A stretch of 64,000 nucleotides of DNA from Bryum argenteum (lineage: Eukaryota; Streptophyta; Bryopsida; Bryales; Bryaceae), in the NCBI GenBank assembly GCA_037043015.1, contig CM073324.1:15769013-15833012 (forward strand). The letters run 5' to 3'. The notes beneath the pieces were generated by a model, which was not told the origin of the DNA, made no database searches, and saw only the letters and a list, made by a program, of their open reading frames with translations. The translations under genes and the position numbers were made by a program. Below, piece after piece: positions 18,065 through 30,286 of this stretch; position 1 is the first letter of the stretch, and each line of letters starts with the position of its first letter.

Positions 18065-18623
18065 AGTCGCAACCCTACGTGCGGTTCAAGCTGAATTCGC
18101 GAAACCACATCAAAATTTACGAGACGGAGCTCCTTGGAATGCAAATTGTGAGAGCTAGGATTCCATATCTACAAGAGGAAATGCTTTGTCAAGAGAAAAT
18201 AGACTTCGGCTCCACCAAGCCAACTACCTAACGGCGAGACCGGCTGGTGTAGTCGGCATGCAGGGACGCAAAGATCATGTACGTGAACCGAAGATCAGTG
18301 TAAGCTGCTATTCCCCCTCATGGTCGTTTGGTCGTTTTAAATGCCTCACGGTATAGAACACAACATTTAGATGAAAAGAATTCATCCATCCGATTCTGTA
18401 CATCCACATCCATTAGAACTACGGTTCACACTGCTGGGGACGAGCCAGAGCACAGACAGGCACTCGGAGTCCGACAATCAACAATCGCCGGCACAGAAAT
18501 TGTTTATGCAATATAGTCGATGTTTTCAAATTATCAGAAAGCTCGTCAGATTAAGGTGAGGCTTTCCATTGTAGTGTCTGGATTTTTTTTGAAAATTCTC
18601 GCTGAGAAGGAAGTTTTAGCGCC
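18065..18623. promoter_or_regulatory. Shared divergent promoter region, HRQ1-type helicase / TTI2-like gene
   Basis: 558 bp separate the helicase start codon (minus) from the TTI2-like start (plus, 18624). Both leaders and promoters must fit here, so a bidirectional promoter is likely. No convincing TATA box was seen on either side. Inference from layout. Confidence 0.5.
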
Positions 18624-21600
18624 ATGGCTGAAGTGATTGAGGCGCAACAAGCGTTTGAGAAAGCGTTGGAGGCACTTGGAGCGGTCTCCGACGTCGAGGA
18701 GGCTCAAGCAGAGAGGCTGGTGCACGACGCCTGCGCGGCGATCGACATGCTAGCCGATGCTATGCAGGCGCTGCCAGAAGCTCGGGCGGCGCAGAATGAG
18801 GCCTCCTCACCGCTAGCGTGGGCCGATGCAGTGTCTGCGTCGTGGGAGAATGTTGCGAAGGCGCATCTTGGTGCAAAAATTGCACGACATTTGGATTCTT
18901 TCGCTCCTAACTTGTGCGCACCTTGGTTGGACGGTTTAAAATTGCTTGCGTCACGCGCCGTGGTCGCCAAGGGGATGAGAGATATATTTGAGGCGGTAGC
19001 GGAGAGGAAAGGGACAGCGCGAGGTTTTTTGAGTACTTCTTGGCCTGAACTTAAAGATCGGGGAGGCTTGAGAGCTTCCCGTTGGCGTGCTCGCGTTTCA
19101 GCAGCGGAGTTTTTGTCCTCTTTAGCAGAATACGACCTCGCCGGATCGAAATTAGACGAACGATCTTTGGAAGAGTTACTTCACGCTTTGATATATGGAA
19201 TGGCCCTTGCTGATTCTCAATGGCAGGTATGGAAACTTATCTCTTGCGTGTGTCTATACTGATGTTTTTGCAGGTTTGCTTTGTTGCAGAGGCACTCGTG
19301 GTGTTGGTTCTCTTTAGGTCTAGGGGCTAGGGTTTAGGGTTTAACTATTGGCATGGATTGGAAAATATCCTTCTAAGAAGAATTGGACAGGAACTCTTTC
19401 CGTCGTATTGATAGTTTCTTTCGGATCTATCAGTAGTGTAGTGGTGATTTATGCCAATTCTGGTATGCTCAGGTCCGCCAAGCTGTTGTTTCTTCTGTGG
19501 CGAGACTTTTGACGACATCTCGAGGGTTCCTGTCGAATGCATCGTGAGTCATTCGGAATCTTGCTCTGCATTTGTTCCTTCCATTGAATTGTAAGACTAT
19601 TAACATTTTGACCCATATAATGTGTTACAAGTGGAAAACGTTTTCAATGTATCTGAATGTCATGAACCAAAGTGGAGGTACTTATGCTTTTTGGATGTTT
19701 TTACAATTTAGGTCGCATGCATTGTTATCGTCAGGAATCCAACTGATTTTCTTAGTTCAGAAGCTTGTCACCAGATGAGAGCAGTGATGAACGGCACCTT
19801 GCATGTAGGTATTTGACTAGTGACATACATCTCGGAGTTTAAGGAACTTTATGTCTTGTGCGTGTTTGGCGTAAGGCAGCTTTTTTGATGTACATAGTCG
19901 GTTCTGGTTTGTCAGGTGGGCAAATCTGACCTGGGGAATGCTTGCAATTTGTGTGGACCCCCAGCCCGAGGTGAAAGAAACTGCTATAGATGCAACAATT
20001 CAGCACCTTCTACCCCCTTCGGCTTCACATTCGAAGGTATGCTCACTACTCAAAGTGTGATCGTCATCAGTTAGCTTAACTACTTCATTACATCTCAATT
20101 GGAGACTTTTGGCTTGGGACTCCTTCACTCATCATTCTCAATGTAACTATCATGAATGCTGAAGCTTGCTAGATTGCAGAGTGGTAGTTGAAAAGTTTTA
20201 GTTTATCGATCAGGATCTTCAATAGGTTCGTCGATGTTTACAGGTGGTAGTGCAAGGTTTGCTCGACGGTTTCATAAATGCAGCGTTCGCAGAAGCTGAG
20301 TCTCCGAAAGAAAACAACACGTTGCTAAGTGCTGTACACGCAGCGGTTCTGCTTGAACTGGCACCGCATCAAACAGCGTTTGAAGTGGAAGATGATGGCA
20401 ACGTCAGCTTGGATCGAATACCCATTGTTGTGGTGGCTGCTTCTTTCTCCCTTGCAAAGTTCGAAGCGAATCAGAACAGATCATACTGTGCAAGGCTCGT
20501 GCAGCTTCTCAGGTTTAGTCCCCGCATTAGTGTCTTCTGTTTGCTTGGCCTGTTCCCTCGCTCACAACATTGTTTCGTATTCTACGTCCAATCGTTGATT
20601 TCTGGATAGCTCTCCTGCAGATCACTCGGCTCTTATCTTATATCTCTGTTGGCGATGCTGAATCCAGCAATGGCCCTCTATGAATGCGACAAGCTAGCTA
20701 GGTATTGCAATGGGCGAGGTGTATTGGATGACGTTACGGCCTCGAAATTAGAAAGTGTCCCTATTGCAACGTGTCTGAAGGGACTATTGATTGCATTGGA
20801 AGCATCAGAGAGTAACACGAAGAGTTCTGATAGCGATGACGTTTCTGTGGGAGATTTGCAATTAGATGGGCTGCAACATGTATCTGAGGTTTGCTTTTTA
20901 TAATTACCTGAATTCTTTATTTGGTTTTATTTTGCAATAGCAAGCTCCCAACATCCTCATATTCCATTGACTAGGATACAAGCGGCTATTGATCCGAATG
21001 ACATGATTACATTGCCTCGTGGTGCTTAAGATTTTGAAGCTTGTATGTATTTCTAGCGATTTTTCTAAGTTACCAGTCTTTTGTTTTTGGCTTGGGCAGG
21101 TGCTACGCATCCCTCTCCAGCTTACACGGAACTATAAAGACGAGAAAACGGACGGAGAGGTTAAGAACTATTTATCATGTGGGAAGTTGTACCTGAGACT
21201 AGCGTTTACTCTTGTCAAAAGTCGGGTTTGGACAGCACAGCAAGCCTGGAATAAGGAAGAACTCATGTACAATATTTTTTTGAGTTTTGCTGCACTGGCC
21301 TCGGGCATTATTGAGTCCGAGAGAACTTGGGTTGACGAAACGGGACTTTGCAAGCTTTGTAATGATCTTCTTGTATGCTTTTCGGAGGCTCTTGAAAGCG
21401 AGAGCTCTCCCACAGAGGATGAAGCTGTATCACCATCACGTAGGACACACAATAAGGTGTCAAGCATAGAGACTTTAGTTCTAAGATTCTTACCCAAAGT
21501 GCTATCGAGCGCCATAGCTGTTTTGAAGGCTGGTACTAGATCCGTCAATCGGGACCTTGCAGCTCCAGTTCCTAAAGTGGACGATCTTCCTCTTGCTATA

Positions 21601-22992
21601 ATTTCTGCGCACCAGCTGAGATGGTGCCTACTCCAGGTTAAGTACCACAGATACATATATCTCTAAATATAATTTCTTCTCGACATAGTATGTAGTGCTT
21701 TATCTACATTCGTTCAGCTCAACAAGCTATGGTACTACTTTGCCTGTTAACCCTTGGGCTCGGTGTATTCCCGGAGTCAAGTTTTGACTAGAGTGACTGT
21801 CTGCAGGTCCATTATCCAAGTTTCAAGCCCCATTCTGAGATGGTGATTCGCACTGCTCTTACTGCATTAGACCACTACTCTCCGTCGATCAAGGTACATC
21901 AGCTCTTTGCTGCTGAAAAATTCATTTGTGAATATTCACAAGGCGGGTGAAATACTGATGCGTACTATTTTTCTATACCAGTTTGTTGTAAATTCTGACA
22001 GTTGTCACATGTTTGATCAGAGGGAGGGAATGAAGGCTTTTATCCACTTAGCCAAAAATGTAAGCGCCACAGAATTACGCTGGTTCAGAGATGCGATTTT
22101 GGATGCAGTGACTCGGAGTTTGATAGGGTGTGATGATTTGTGGCCTCTTGCTGTGGAAACGGCGGTGGCATTGGTAACTCAAATAGAAGGTGGAAACCCT
22201 CGCGGACAATGGTGAGATTCTGGTTATGCTCGTCCATTTAAGATATCAAAGCCTTCCTCTTCTGATTATGTATTAATCTTGCCAATCTTGATGGGGCAGG
22301 TACGGAGCAATAATGAAGGAAATGCTTGAGGATCTAGACAGACATAAAAGTGATAAAGCGCGTAGAATAACGTGGCTGCAAATTGTTACACCACAATTAG
22401 AATCCATGGGAATTTTTTTGGTGGCTCACTTCAAGCGTCTTCTTCCACTCCTCTATCATTGGCTTCATGCTCAAGATGAATCAACGCAACTGCTGGTAAT
22501 TATCTACTTCTGAGAGATTCTAGCAACTTGTTAAATGTGACAACGAACTCAATGTTTAGTTTTGAGGCCAAGTTAACACTTTTAGTACATAATGTTGTAG
22601 GAAGTTCATCACATGTCATGTTTGATTTATAGGCTGGACTGGGCATTTTCAGGTCTTATCAAACCTCAGCATGATCATCAAGTCTACATGGCCCCGGATT
22701 CCTTTTCATGCCTCGAGGTACCTACTGGCTGCTTTCCTTCATGAACCGTGAAGTTTGTCTGTCCTTTGCTTCGTTGCATAGAATTATCATCGAATCCCAT
22801 TTACCACTTTGGTTCGAGACCATTTTAGACAGATTGGTCGGATCAGCTGGTGGTTTTCGATGACGCAGGATGCAGGAGGAGCTTACACGGGCCAAAAAGG
22901 ATGGCCAAGAGCGGAAATCCAGTCCCGAAGTTTTGGCTGCAATTGATACCGTGGAAAGATTACTTAAACTGTACGTACCTATAATCGAATGA
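18624..22992 (+). CDS. TTI2-like ARM/HEAT-repeat protein
   Basis: Exons, all phase-consistent: 18624-19226, 19473-19543, 19916-20036, 20244-20512, 20621-20888, 21100-21636, 21807-21893, 22021-22211, 22300-22495, 22653-22717, 22782-22836, 22876-22992, giving 859 residues with stop TGA at 22990-22992. The protein is all-helical, Leu/Ala-rich, with no catalytic motif. Its C-terminal third (TALDHYSPSIK, GMKAFIHLAKNVSATELRW, then HFKRLLPLLYHWLHAQDE) resembles plant ARM-repeat proteins of the Tti2 family. TTI2 works with TELO2 and TTI1 in a cochaperone that stabilises ATM, ATR, TOR and related kinases. The family call is by eye; a generic ARM-repeat protein is the alternative. The ATG sits in a good context (GCCATGGC) with upstream stops. 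The last two exon joins are the least certain: direct read-through from 22782 meets a stop at TTTCGATGA, and the chosen donor avoids it. Confidence 0.75.
19316..19342 (+). repeat. Telomere-repeat-like motif in intron 1 of the TTI2-like gene
   Basis: The sequence CTAGGGTTTAGGGTTTAAC holds two tandem TTTAGGG units (telo-box type) about 95 bp into intron 1. Too short to be a telomeric insertion; such boxes are common near the 5' end of plant housekeeping genes. Confidence 0.5.
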
Positions 22993-23626
22993 TCGGTTTT
23001 TCTCATCGCTAGGACCTGGATAGTGTGATTATTGTAAGCTTGGAGAGGACACCTAGCTCTTGTACCCCTTTTGTCGACAAAGTACTTGAAGATAAGCATC
23101 CAAGATTCGAAGGTGTTTCGTTTCTAAACTTGGAATATATGCTTTACAGGACCACTTCGTCTACAATACGTGGCGTTCCTTTACTTCACCTTGATTAATC
23201 ATACTAAGATCAACAGAACCCGACCATGAGCAGGTTGCTCTCAGTTCAGCTCAGACCAGGTACAACCAAACAGAGTGTCAATCAGTATTACATCTGGTAT
23301 AATGAGTGGCCCCTTTCTGGAAGTGCTGAACGGATAAGTGGAATATCTTTTCTTTGAGTATCTTCAAGTCACAAGCAAGGTACTGCAATTCCAAGAAAAT
23401 TATGAAGGACCAGCTTAGTTGGCGCTATACCCATGCCAGCCCATCTATCTTTTATTATCCAGTGTGTCGCATTCCTTGTAATTACGCTCGCTGCCATTAG
23501 TGACAGTGCGATTGAACTCAACAGCTAACACTTTATTAAAGCGTCCTCAAAGCGTCCGCTGTCACTCTCGTCAGTTGTGTAGTCGGTATTCTTCATAACT
23601 GACATGCAAGAAGTCCGTTCATTATG
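22993..23626. other. 3' flank of the TTI2-like gene
   Basis: No gene recognised. Probably 3' UTR and short intergenic DNA. An extra terminal exon of the TTI2-like gene here cannot be excluded because the last exon joins are tentative. Confidence 0.4.
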
Positions 23627-23930
23627 AAGCTTGGTTTCGGTATGAAAAAAAGGAAGAGTTCTGCATTATAATATTAGAACTCAATGCTTTCCAGCGCTGG
23701 TTTCTTTTATACACCACACAACAGTTTTTAGTGTGACCCCTACGTCAAAGAAGACAGACCTAGTGTTCAAAATAACCAGGGTGTTCATGAAGCTTGGTTT
23801 CGGTTTGAGGAGAAGAAAGTGGCCTATAATACAATAACTAGTTAGGACCCAGCGCTGGTTATGTCGCTGGTTTTCTGGATGAAGCACACAACAGTTTATA
23901 TTATTTTTTTTACCTCTACTCACGCCGGGC
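23627..23930 (+). repeat. Two diverged tandem direct repeats, period about 163 bp
   Basis: AAGCTTGGTTTCGGT starts at 23627 and again at 23790. Each copy continues through CCAGCGCTGGTT and a CACACAACAGTTT block. Alignable by eye across most of the unit, with many substitutions and small gaps, so the duplication is old. Non-coding. Confidence 0.65.
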
Positions 23931-23940
23931 TCTAAATAGG

Positions 23941-24432
23941 TTGGAGTTACCACAAATCAGAGAGACTCTGTTCAAATTACCAGGGAGTCTTATGGAGGGT
24001 GCAGATACTCGTTCTGACATAGATAACGTTTATGGCAGATTTTGTGTTGTCGCAGGTGCTGGAGAAAAGGAGCACACCAGAACACCTCGTGTGAAAAGGA
24101 ACCATTATACGAATAAAAAAAAGGAGGGGGTTAGGAATGGATGTCAGATGGGCCCCAGAATGGGAAGGATGCCTCGGATGACTCGAAACTGGAGTAAAGC
24201 ACATTTGTTCACCTGCAACACACGAGGAGACAACGTCCCAATCTCCATTCAAAGTATGAGGAGTGCAGGAGTGTCTTGGCTTCTCCTTTTGGGTCCTTAT
24301 CATGGCGTTGTGCCTACAGATGTGAGCTGCCGTGACTTGGTTTGGTTCTGTGAATCGACAAGGGTCCCTTTTATTGTCCACTTTACTGCAGAAGAATTCC
24401 TCTACAGTACAGTAGATCATGTCAGAGGATGA
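23941..24432. other. Segment open on both strands, coding status unknown
   Basis: A 163-codon frame on plus (23941-24432) and a 147-codon frame on minus (24420-23977) overlap almost fully. I recognise no domain, signal peptide or motif in either, and codon choice looks unremarkable. It follows directly on the tandem repeat 23627-23930. It could be a degraded gene fragment, a transposon piece or chance. Confidence 0.25.
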
Positions 24433-26841
24433 AGTCTAGATTGCGGCAACGGCTTTAATACTGCCTGTACTGTACTACCCTCATTCCCATTCGATACTTC
24501 TCTTGAGGTATATTCAGCCACATCCACCAGTCATTGAGCATTGTGATCTTCATTGATATACTCATTCTTTGTGAATAAAGTATAGTAGGGACTATGCGAA
24601 CGTAAAGTTGGATGCTGTCGACGATCATCTGTATCTCTTATCCTTTTCTCATGTATAATACCTACATCCTGTGATCCTTAACAGTTTCTTTTAGAGGACT
24701 GCATATTTAAATCAATGCACAGTTCGTAAAGAGGGTCAAAATTGAACAACGAACTAGTTTGCAGAATCAACCATTTTTTGTTTCGGTTGTGTATGATTTT
24801 GACACGTTATTTCTCCAAAGTTTTGAAGCATCCCATGTGATAGATTCCAAGAATCTTTAACCTCTCCGCCCCTTGGAAGGGTCAAGATGCTCGGCATGAT
24901 AGTGCGTGAGGGAATTTTTTATGAACTTATTCTTGCTTTGTTGTTTTTATTGTTGGTATTTGGTATTACAGATACTTTTTGTTGTATTATTTCAGGAAAG
25001 AAATGTAGCAGATTTTCATGTGAGGCTAACTTATAGTGGGAACGTGGAAAGGCTCAAAGAGGGGTACATCACAACAGCACGCATCGTGGATTGATCCCGT
25101 ACTCTCAAGTACTCTTGGAATGTGGGGCTCGACGTGCATGTAAGCTGTTTCTGTTGCCAAATATCACCACCCAAACTTGAAGTTCCAAAGAATGATCCGA
25201 ATGATGTGAAAAGAATGATAGAAAATTGGCCTTGGAGTTGTCAGGTTGGTAGTTTGAATCTCATCAAGTGTATTGTTTTCGTGTGTAATGATTTTGTCGA
25301 AGTACCTTCGGGGAGCCTGAACTCTTTTCCGATTCGAATCATTTTTTCTTGTACCTCCAAATCCCTTTGGGGAAACATTATCATTTCCAATAATGATGAA
25401 ATTTCTATATATAGAAATATCGAAACTATCTGAATTGATGCGAAAGTAGGTTTGTGAAAGTGAACTTTGTCAAGGGATTTCATTCTTTTGTGGTCTAGAG
25501 ATAGTCTAGAAATAATAAATAAACAAAGAAGAACAATAATCTCCTATTGAGGTTGGCATGAGTAAAATGTGCAAAGGAGGTACTCTAAAGATATATAAGT
25601 AAAGAAAAACATCAATCTCCTATTGGGGTTGGCATGAATAAAATGTACATTCGATCTTATCAAAGATCTTGATGATATTCCTACATGACATTACATGAGG
25701 GGAGGAGGTTCTCCGTACATTTGAGAAGATGGTGTTGTTATTGACTTTGTTTTCTTCGCCTTGGTCACTTGGTGTGATGGGGTGGAGTATGGGTGGAAAT
25801 AACACCGAATTTGTGTCAAAGAAAAAATGCTCATGTAAACCTTAAAGTCTAAGCACATGGGGTTCATCAAAAAATACTAGAGAACTGATTTTCACAAATT
25901 TGATTCACTTTAAAAATTATGGCGTCGATTTGATCATTTAACGTAGGACTTTAACCCCTATATATCTCCAATTTTGAATGATGATCTTTACATTTTGGAT
26001 GAAGTGCAAGACCAATCACCATGAGAGGATTTTTGATTTCCATCAACCCCATGTACAGCTTGACTTCCCATGTAAAGCGTCCCTATTGTTCATTATCCCT
26101 AAAGTTCATTATCGAACTTTCATTTGAGGAATTTCCAGTTTAATTCAAATGTAGTACTAGTACTTGTATACAAACCTCATATTCTTAAGTTAGAAAGGAG
26201 TGTAGAATAGTATAAGTATAAATTTTGGTAAAAATTTATGACTACAACAATATATCACAATTGCTACATGTGTGTTATTGAGGTGTCTTTACATGAGCAA
26301 GAGCAACTACTAACTTCCTTCTCTTTGAAATATTTGATCTTTTGTAATAGTGTTATGTAATCTATCCATATGAGAAAGAAAGCTAGGCTAAATTTGCGAG
26401 AGGGAGAAATCTCTCCAAGAGGTTTTTAAACATAAGTGAGGAGTATCTTCTGTCGAGGGAAAAACCCTTACAAAGAGTATTTAAAAATGACTACTTTATG
26501 CCACTCGTCACTCACATAGTTTACTTAAATGAATGTTCATGTCATAAACCAAGTCGTGTTGGGATTGGCTATAGATTTTAGAGGAGGTACTTGTTGAAAG
26601 GAGAAGGAAGAGAGAACACAATAAATAAGGAGGAAAAAATAAGAGTGAGCAAAGAGCTCCATTTCTCCATGTATATATGTTGAATATATACAACCAATTA
26701 ACGACAAGTTAATCAAACTGAAGTAATAGCTATGCCATCAAGATCAGGTAAGGACTAAAAAGTAAATACTAGTAGGTTCTAAAGAATGTTCAAGAGAGTG
26801 AATGGATAATATCTTAACACTTACCCTCACATGATGATCTT
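24433..26841. other. AT-rich intergenic DNA
   Basis: No gene recognised. Contains the tandem SINE-tail remnants at 25538-25650. A TGTT...AACA-bounded stretch at 26557-26819 looks LTR-like but lacks support (see rejected items). Confidence 0.5.
25538..25650 (-). repeat. Two tandem remnants of a SINE tail, period 76 bp
   Basis: AATCTCCTATTG-GGTTGGCATGA-TAAAATGT occurs at 25538 and 25614. It resembles the reverse complement of the SINE 3' part (GGTTGGCGTGAATAAAGTGTCCG at 57070), so it is probably an old, later duplicated SINE fragment. Confidence 0.45.
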
Positions 26842-27212
26842 CTTCGCTCTGAAGTAATAAGGGTAAAGTCATCGTTTGCTATCTAATTTGTACTAGCTTA
26901 GTAAAGGTCCGAAGTGTAGCCAAAGATGTAAGAGGTGAGATGTTTGATTTTGTTCGCCATTGTGAATCTTGTTACCACTGCTTCTTGGAATGCCTCGTGA
27001 AACACCAAAAGTTCTCCCTCAAACTGCTTGCATATTTGTATAATAAAAGGAAAAGATATAAACTAAAAACAACCATGCCAACAATATGGTACAAGTAGAA
27101 TCATGGTTGTCCCGAGGTGCTTCAACTGGCGATGCCAAAGATTGGCCTTGAAGTTGGCGACTAGAATAGAGGCCTCAGCACCCCTAGGGATATTTATTAC
27201 TTCAGAGCGAAG
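26842..27212. repeat. Foldback/MITE-like element with perfect 19-bp inverted repeats
   Basis: CTTCGCTCTGAAGTAATAA at 26842-26860 is matched exactly by the reverse complement at 27194-27212. The 371 bp between the outer ends has no coding potential. No clear target-site duplication. Could be a MITE or an inverted duplication. Confidence 0.5.
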
Positions 27213-27312
27213 TGTGGGTGACATTTATGTCGATATTCACCACCCTCTTGTGCACTTTTGTAAGTGGAGCTAGCTTGCATCATGCAACACTTATAGGTCT
27301 GGCTGCTGCTAC

Positions 27313-27505
27313 GCGTTGGTGAGGCGTCACTGCCCTCACCAACACTCAAAAATCTCTTCATCATTTCCAAACGCGATTAAAAAGTAGATAATTCATATAG
27401 ACTTGCCTACCATTGTGCGTTGGCGAGGCGTCATTGGCCTCACCAATGGTCAAAAACTTTTTCATCATTTCCAAACCCAATGAAAAAGTAGATAAATCTA
27501 GCTCA
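27313..27505 (+). repeat. Two direct repeats, period about 105 bp
   Basis: GCGTTGGTGAGGCGTCACTG at 27313 and GCGTTGGCGAGGCGTCATTG at 27418; both continue through a CTCTTCATCATTTCCAAAC-like block and AAAAAGTAGATAA. An old tandem duplication, non-coding. Confidence 0.6.
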
Positions 27506-27518
27506 CAATTCATGGTAG

Positions 27519-27788
27519 TTGATTCGAGGGGCGTCTAGAGCACACATGGCCCTTTCTGAGTTGAGGAAGGCTCCCTCGAGCAGAATTGCAACTCCTCAAC
27601 TCTCTCAAAAACTAAAAGATAAGTTCAAGCATGGGACTAAAGCACATGCTCAAACCAAACACAATACCCAAGCACATGACCAAACCAAACACACACCCAA
27701 TCGCAGAACTATACCAAAAACATGCCCAATTACGAAACCACACCAAGAACACACCCCATCACCAAATAAAAGTCAGCACGGGCAATAA
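27519..27788 (+). other. Low-complexity open frame (Thr/Lys/His/Gln-rich)
   Basis: An 89-codon frame whose second half repeats TKH/QAH/QTK because the DNA is a short-period CCAAACACA-type repeat. No homology recognised. Probably not a gene. Confidence 0.2.
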
Positions 27789-27860
27789 CCTAACTTTTTG
27801 GTTGGAAGATTGGTTTCTCATTCAACTACGCAGCTTAATTGCTAACTCTTCTCTTCTCTG

Positions 27861-29299
27861 AATTTATAAAATCTTTTGTCTCCTAGTTGATATCATTTTC
27901 TTGCTCCAGCACCCGGAGAGAGAAACTAGCTACTTGTGCACAGTTAGGGAGTGAAACCAATTTATTGATAAGGTTTATACTCAAAATCACACTGCATTAC
28001 ATCATAAAGCAAATGAAGGAATAAAAATGATTAAAAAATGGGGGTGAAAAATTGGAGCTCTCTTGTATAGAATTGGTGCAGTGTTGAGGAGTGATGCCTC
28101 CTGGTCTTAGGCAAACTCTAACCAAGCTCCTTACAAAACACTATGTACCAAACTCTATGCAAGTACCAAAATTTGCTAGTATTATCATATCTCAAAGGAA
28201 ATTTGAGAGTGCATTAAGTGAACCTTTTTTGCGTCCAAAATGGGATGGTTTGAGCACAAAGTTGGCTGCGCATTGAAGTTCATCAACACAATCTAGGTCA
28301 GGGCTTGGAGACCTCATATTTCGGAGCCCCGTACCCCCTATTTCTTATTTTGTAAAGGACTAAACCCCTAAAGATCCTTGGTGCAAAATTGCCTAAATTT
28401 ACAAAAAAATAAAAAACCTCATTGACTTTAACACCAAAAGTTCTCAATTTGAGCATCATTTAGAACATTTAACCATAGGATTTGAAAGTTGACTTGACAT
28501 ACTACTTGCTTGTTGAAATTGAATTGTCGATTCTTCTCCATTTGGAAAATTATAACAGTCAAGTTTGGCTGAATTTTGTTCACGCGGGAACTGTCAAAAC
28601 TCATTTTCGGTTTTAAGGATCTTTAGGTCCAAGTATGGGCTTGTGGGAGTAAAATGGAATTTTGTACCTGAATTTTCAGAAAAATATTGTATAATCATTC
28701 AAATGAAAACAAGAGGAAATGCTATTACCAAATAGAAGTTCGGTTTTAGAAGTCTAAGCAACTTTCTTTTCCTTGATTGTACTTAGCAAGAGAAAATAAA
28801 AAAATAAGGGAGAGTGCTCAAAACCGTAGGGATACCAATAATGGAGCACAAGGCTTCTTCACTCAACAGACACATGTACTCACGGTAATCATTATAGGGT
28901 GCAAAATCAAAGCACCCTTTTAGAAACTCGTTGCAATTCCTTTTAGAAAGTCATAGCAGACTCATCAAAATTCATAGCAAATTGTAGAAGAGTTCGAAAT
29001 TCATAAATCTACTTCGACTATCCTTCCATATACTTTCCCCATGCATGAAAATTGCTTACATTGGTTACTTCACTACAGATTAGGAAATATGAAATTTGAG
29101 CTAGTACTGAGCACTCTCCCTTGGATTGCAGAGGAAGTGCATTGCTCCATTTCATGTTCTATTGATTACTCAAATTAATTAATACACTAATTGTTACTAG
29201 AAAAGAAGAAGGAGACACCACCATTAGAGTTAGTGGCAATTTCAAAAATAATAAAATCATAAAACACCAAGGGTACTAGTGCTACTAGTATTTATTTTT
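27861..29299. other. AT-rich intergenic DNA
   Basis: No gene seen apart from the short inverted repeat at 28366-28632. Short frames here lack recognisable domains. Confidence 0.5.
28366..28632. repeat. Short inverted repeat, 13 bp perfect
   Basis: CCTAAAGATCCTT near 28366 is matched by AAGGATCTTTAGG ending near 28632. About 265 bp between the outer ends, AT-rich, no coding potential. Possibly a small MITE; short enough to be chance. Confidence 0.3.
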
Positions 29300-29446
29300 G
29301 GTTACTAAAGTGTCTATTCCCAAAAGGGGTGAGTAGTCTTGTACCAATGTACCTATGTCCGGTAGGCACTCACTCATTGTCAAGACTGAACAAACACTCT
29401 ATTCACGCTGGCCTCGAAAGACGACCAGAGTTCATATCTATCTAGC
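29300..29446 (+). mobile_element. SINE 3'-part copy (old)
   Basis: Carries the SINE tail landmarks in order: AAAGTGTC, TTGTACCAATGTACC, TGTCCGGTAGGCA, then ACACTCTATTCACGC and GAGTTCATATCTATCT. Diverged from the younger copies. Lies just upstream of another copy at 29574. Confidence 0.6.
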
Positions 29447-29573
29447 TGGTAGCAAGCACAAATCCTTTGTATAAATGGTATTGTATACTATGGACTGTAT
29501 ATTAATATCCATATATTTCAAACCACATACTACAGACCATGTACATCGCGGATCATATAGTGAATACCGCACT

Positions 29574-29889
29574 GAGGAGGTCGTGGGTTCTATTCCCCAT
29601 GCCGGTGTGGTGCTCACCACAATAATCCACCCAACTACTTTAGAGGGTCCTTGAACCTTGGTGTATGGGTACCTCAAAGCCCTTTGGGGGATAACTATGT
29701 CAAGTATCTTCAAGGCATTAGTAACTAGGCTAGAAACTAGCGTAGTTATAGTGTCCACCCTCGCGAGGGGAAGTAGTATTGTTCCAATTTCCCCTTGTCC
29801 GGTGGCCATCGGGATATTAGCATTACGAACGGACACTTCATTCACGCCGGCCCTTTTGAAAGGGACCGGAGTTTCTATATATCTATCTG
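29574..29889 (+). mobile_element. tRNA-derived SINE copy, nearly full length
   Basis: Begins inside the tRNA-like head (B-box region GGTCGTGGGTTCTATTCCCC) and runs through ACTAGGCTAGAAACTAGCG, GTCCGGTGGCCATCGGGATA and GGACACTTCATTCACGCCGG, ending in a TCTATATATCTATCT tail. The A-box part seems to be missing or diverged. Matches the copy at 49035-49393 along its length. Confidence 0.8.
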
Positions 29890-30211
29890 AATACCGTACA
29901 CTCTCAACCAATCACAGAAATGGAAAGATGTGCACAGACAAACAAAGAGAAAGGCCATTGCCTTTGGCACAAAAACCTAAATCAAGAAAGAAAGAAAGAA
30001 ATTGTGGTGCCCACCAAGGGCGGAAGCGGCGCTGCTGCTGCACATGCAGTTGCCATATCGTTGCCACAAGGCTCTCATTCTGCTGTCGGTCAGTCAAACT
30101 AGAACTCTGCCTTTTCCGATGAAACCCATGAATCTCTCGATCTCTCTCTCAATTCCCTTTGCCGACCACTCACCTTTACTTTTACCTACCCAGTAACTCA
30201 CTAATTCTGCA

Positions 30212-30275
30212 GATAGATAGAAAGATAGATAGAAACTCCGGTCCCTTTCTAAGGTGCCGGCGTGAATGAAGTGTC
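30212..30275 (-). mobile_element. 5'-truncated SINE copy with 11-bp target-site duplication
   Basis: Only the last 64 bp of the SINE (reverse of ACTCCGGTCCCTTTC and the TCTA-rich tail) between two perfect copies of CTAATTCTGCA (30201-30211 and 30276-30286). Perfect target-site copies and 5' truncation point to fairly recent target-primed insertion. Confidence 0.8.
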
Positions 30276-30286
30276 CTAATTCTGCA

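Noticed and set aside
18328-18559. Open frames between the helicase and TTI2-like starts
   Set aside because: Short, overlapping, no motif; the region must hold two promoters.
19316-19342. Interstitial telomere
   Set aside because: Only two TTTAGGG units; more likely a telo-box.
26557-26819. TGTT...AACA-bounded stretch resembling a short LTR
   Set aside because: No flanking target duplication, no primer-binding or polypurine site that I could support, and no retroelement coding sequence nearby.
27519-27861. Thr/Lys/His-rich open frame as a small gene
   Set aside because: Composition follows from a short-period DNA repeat; no start context or homology.
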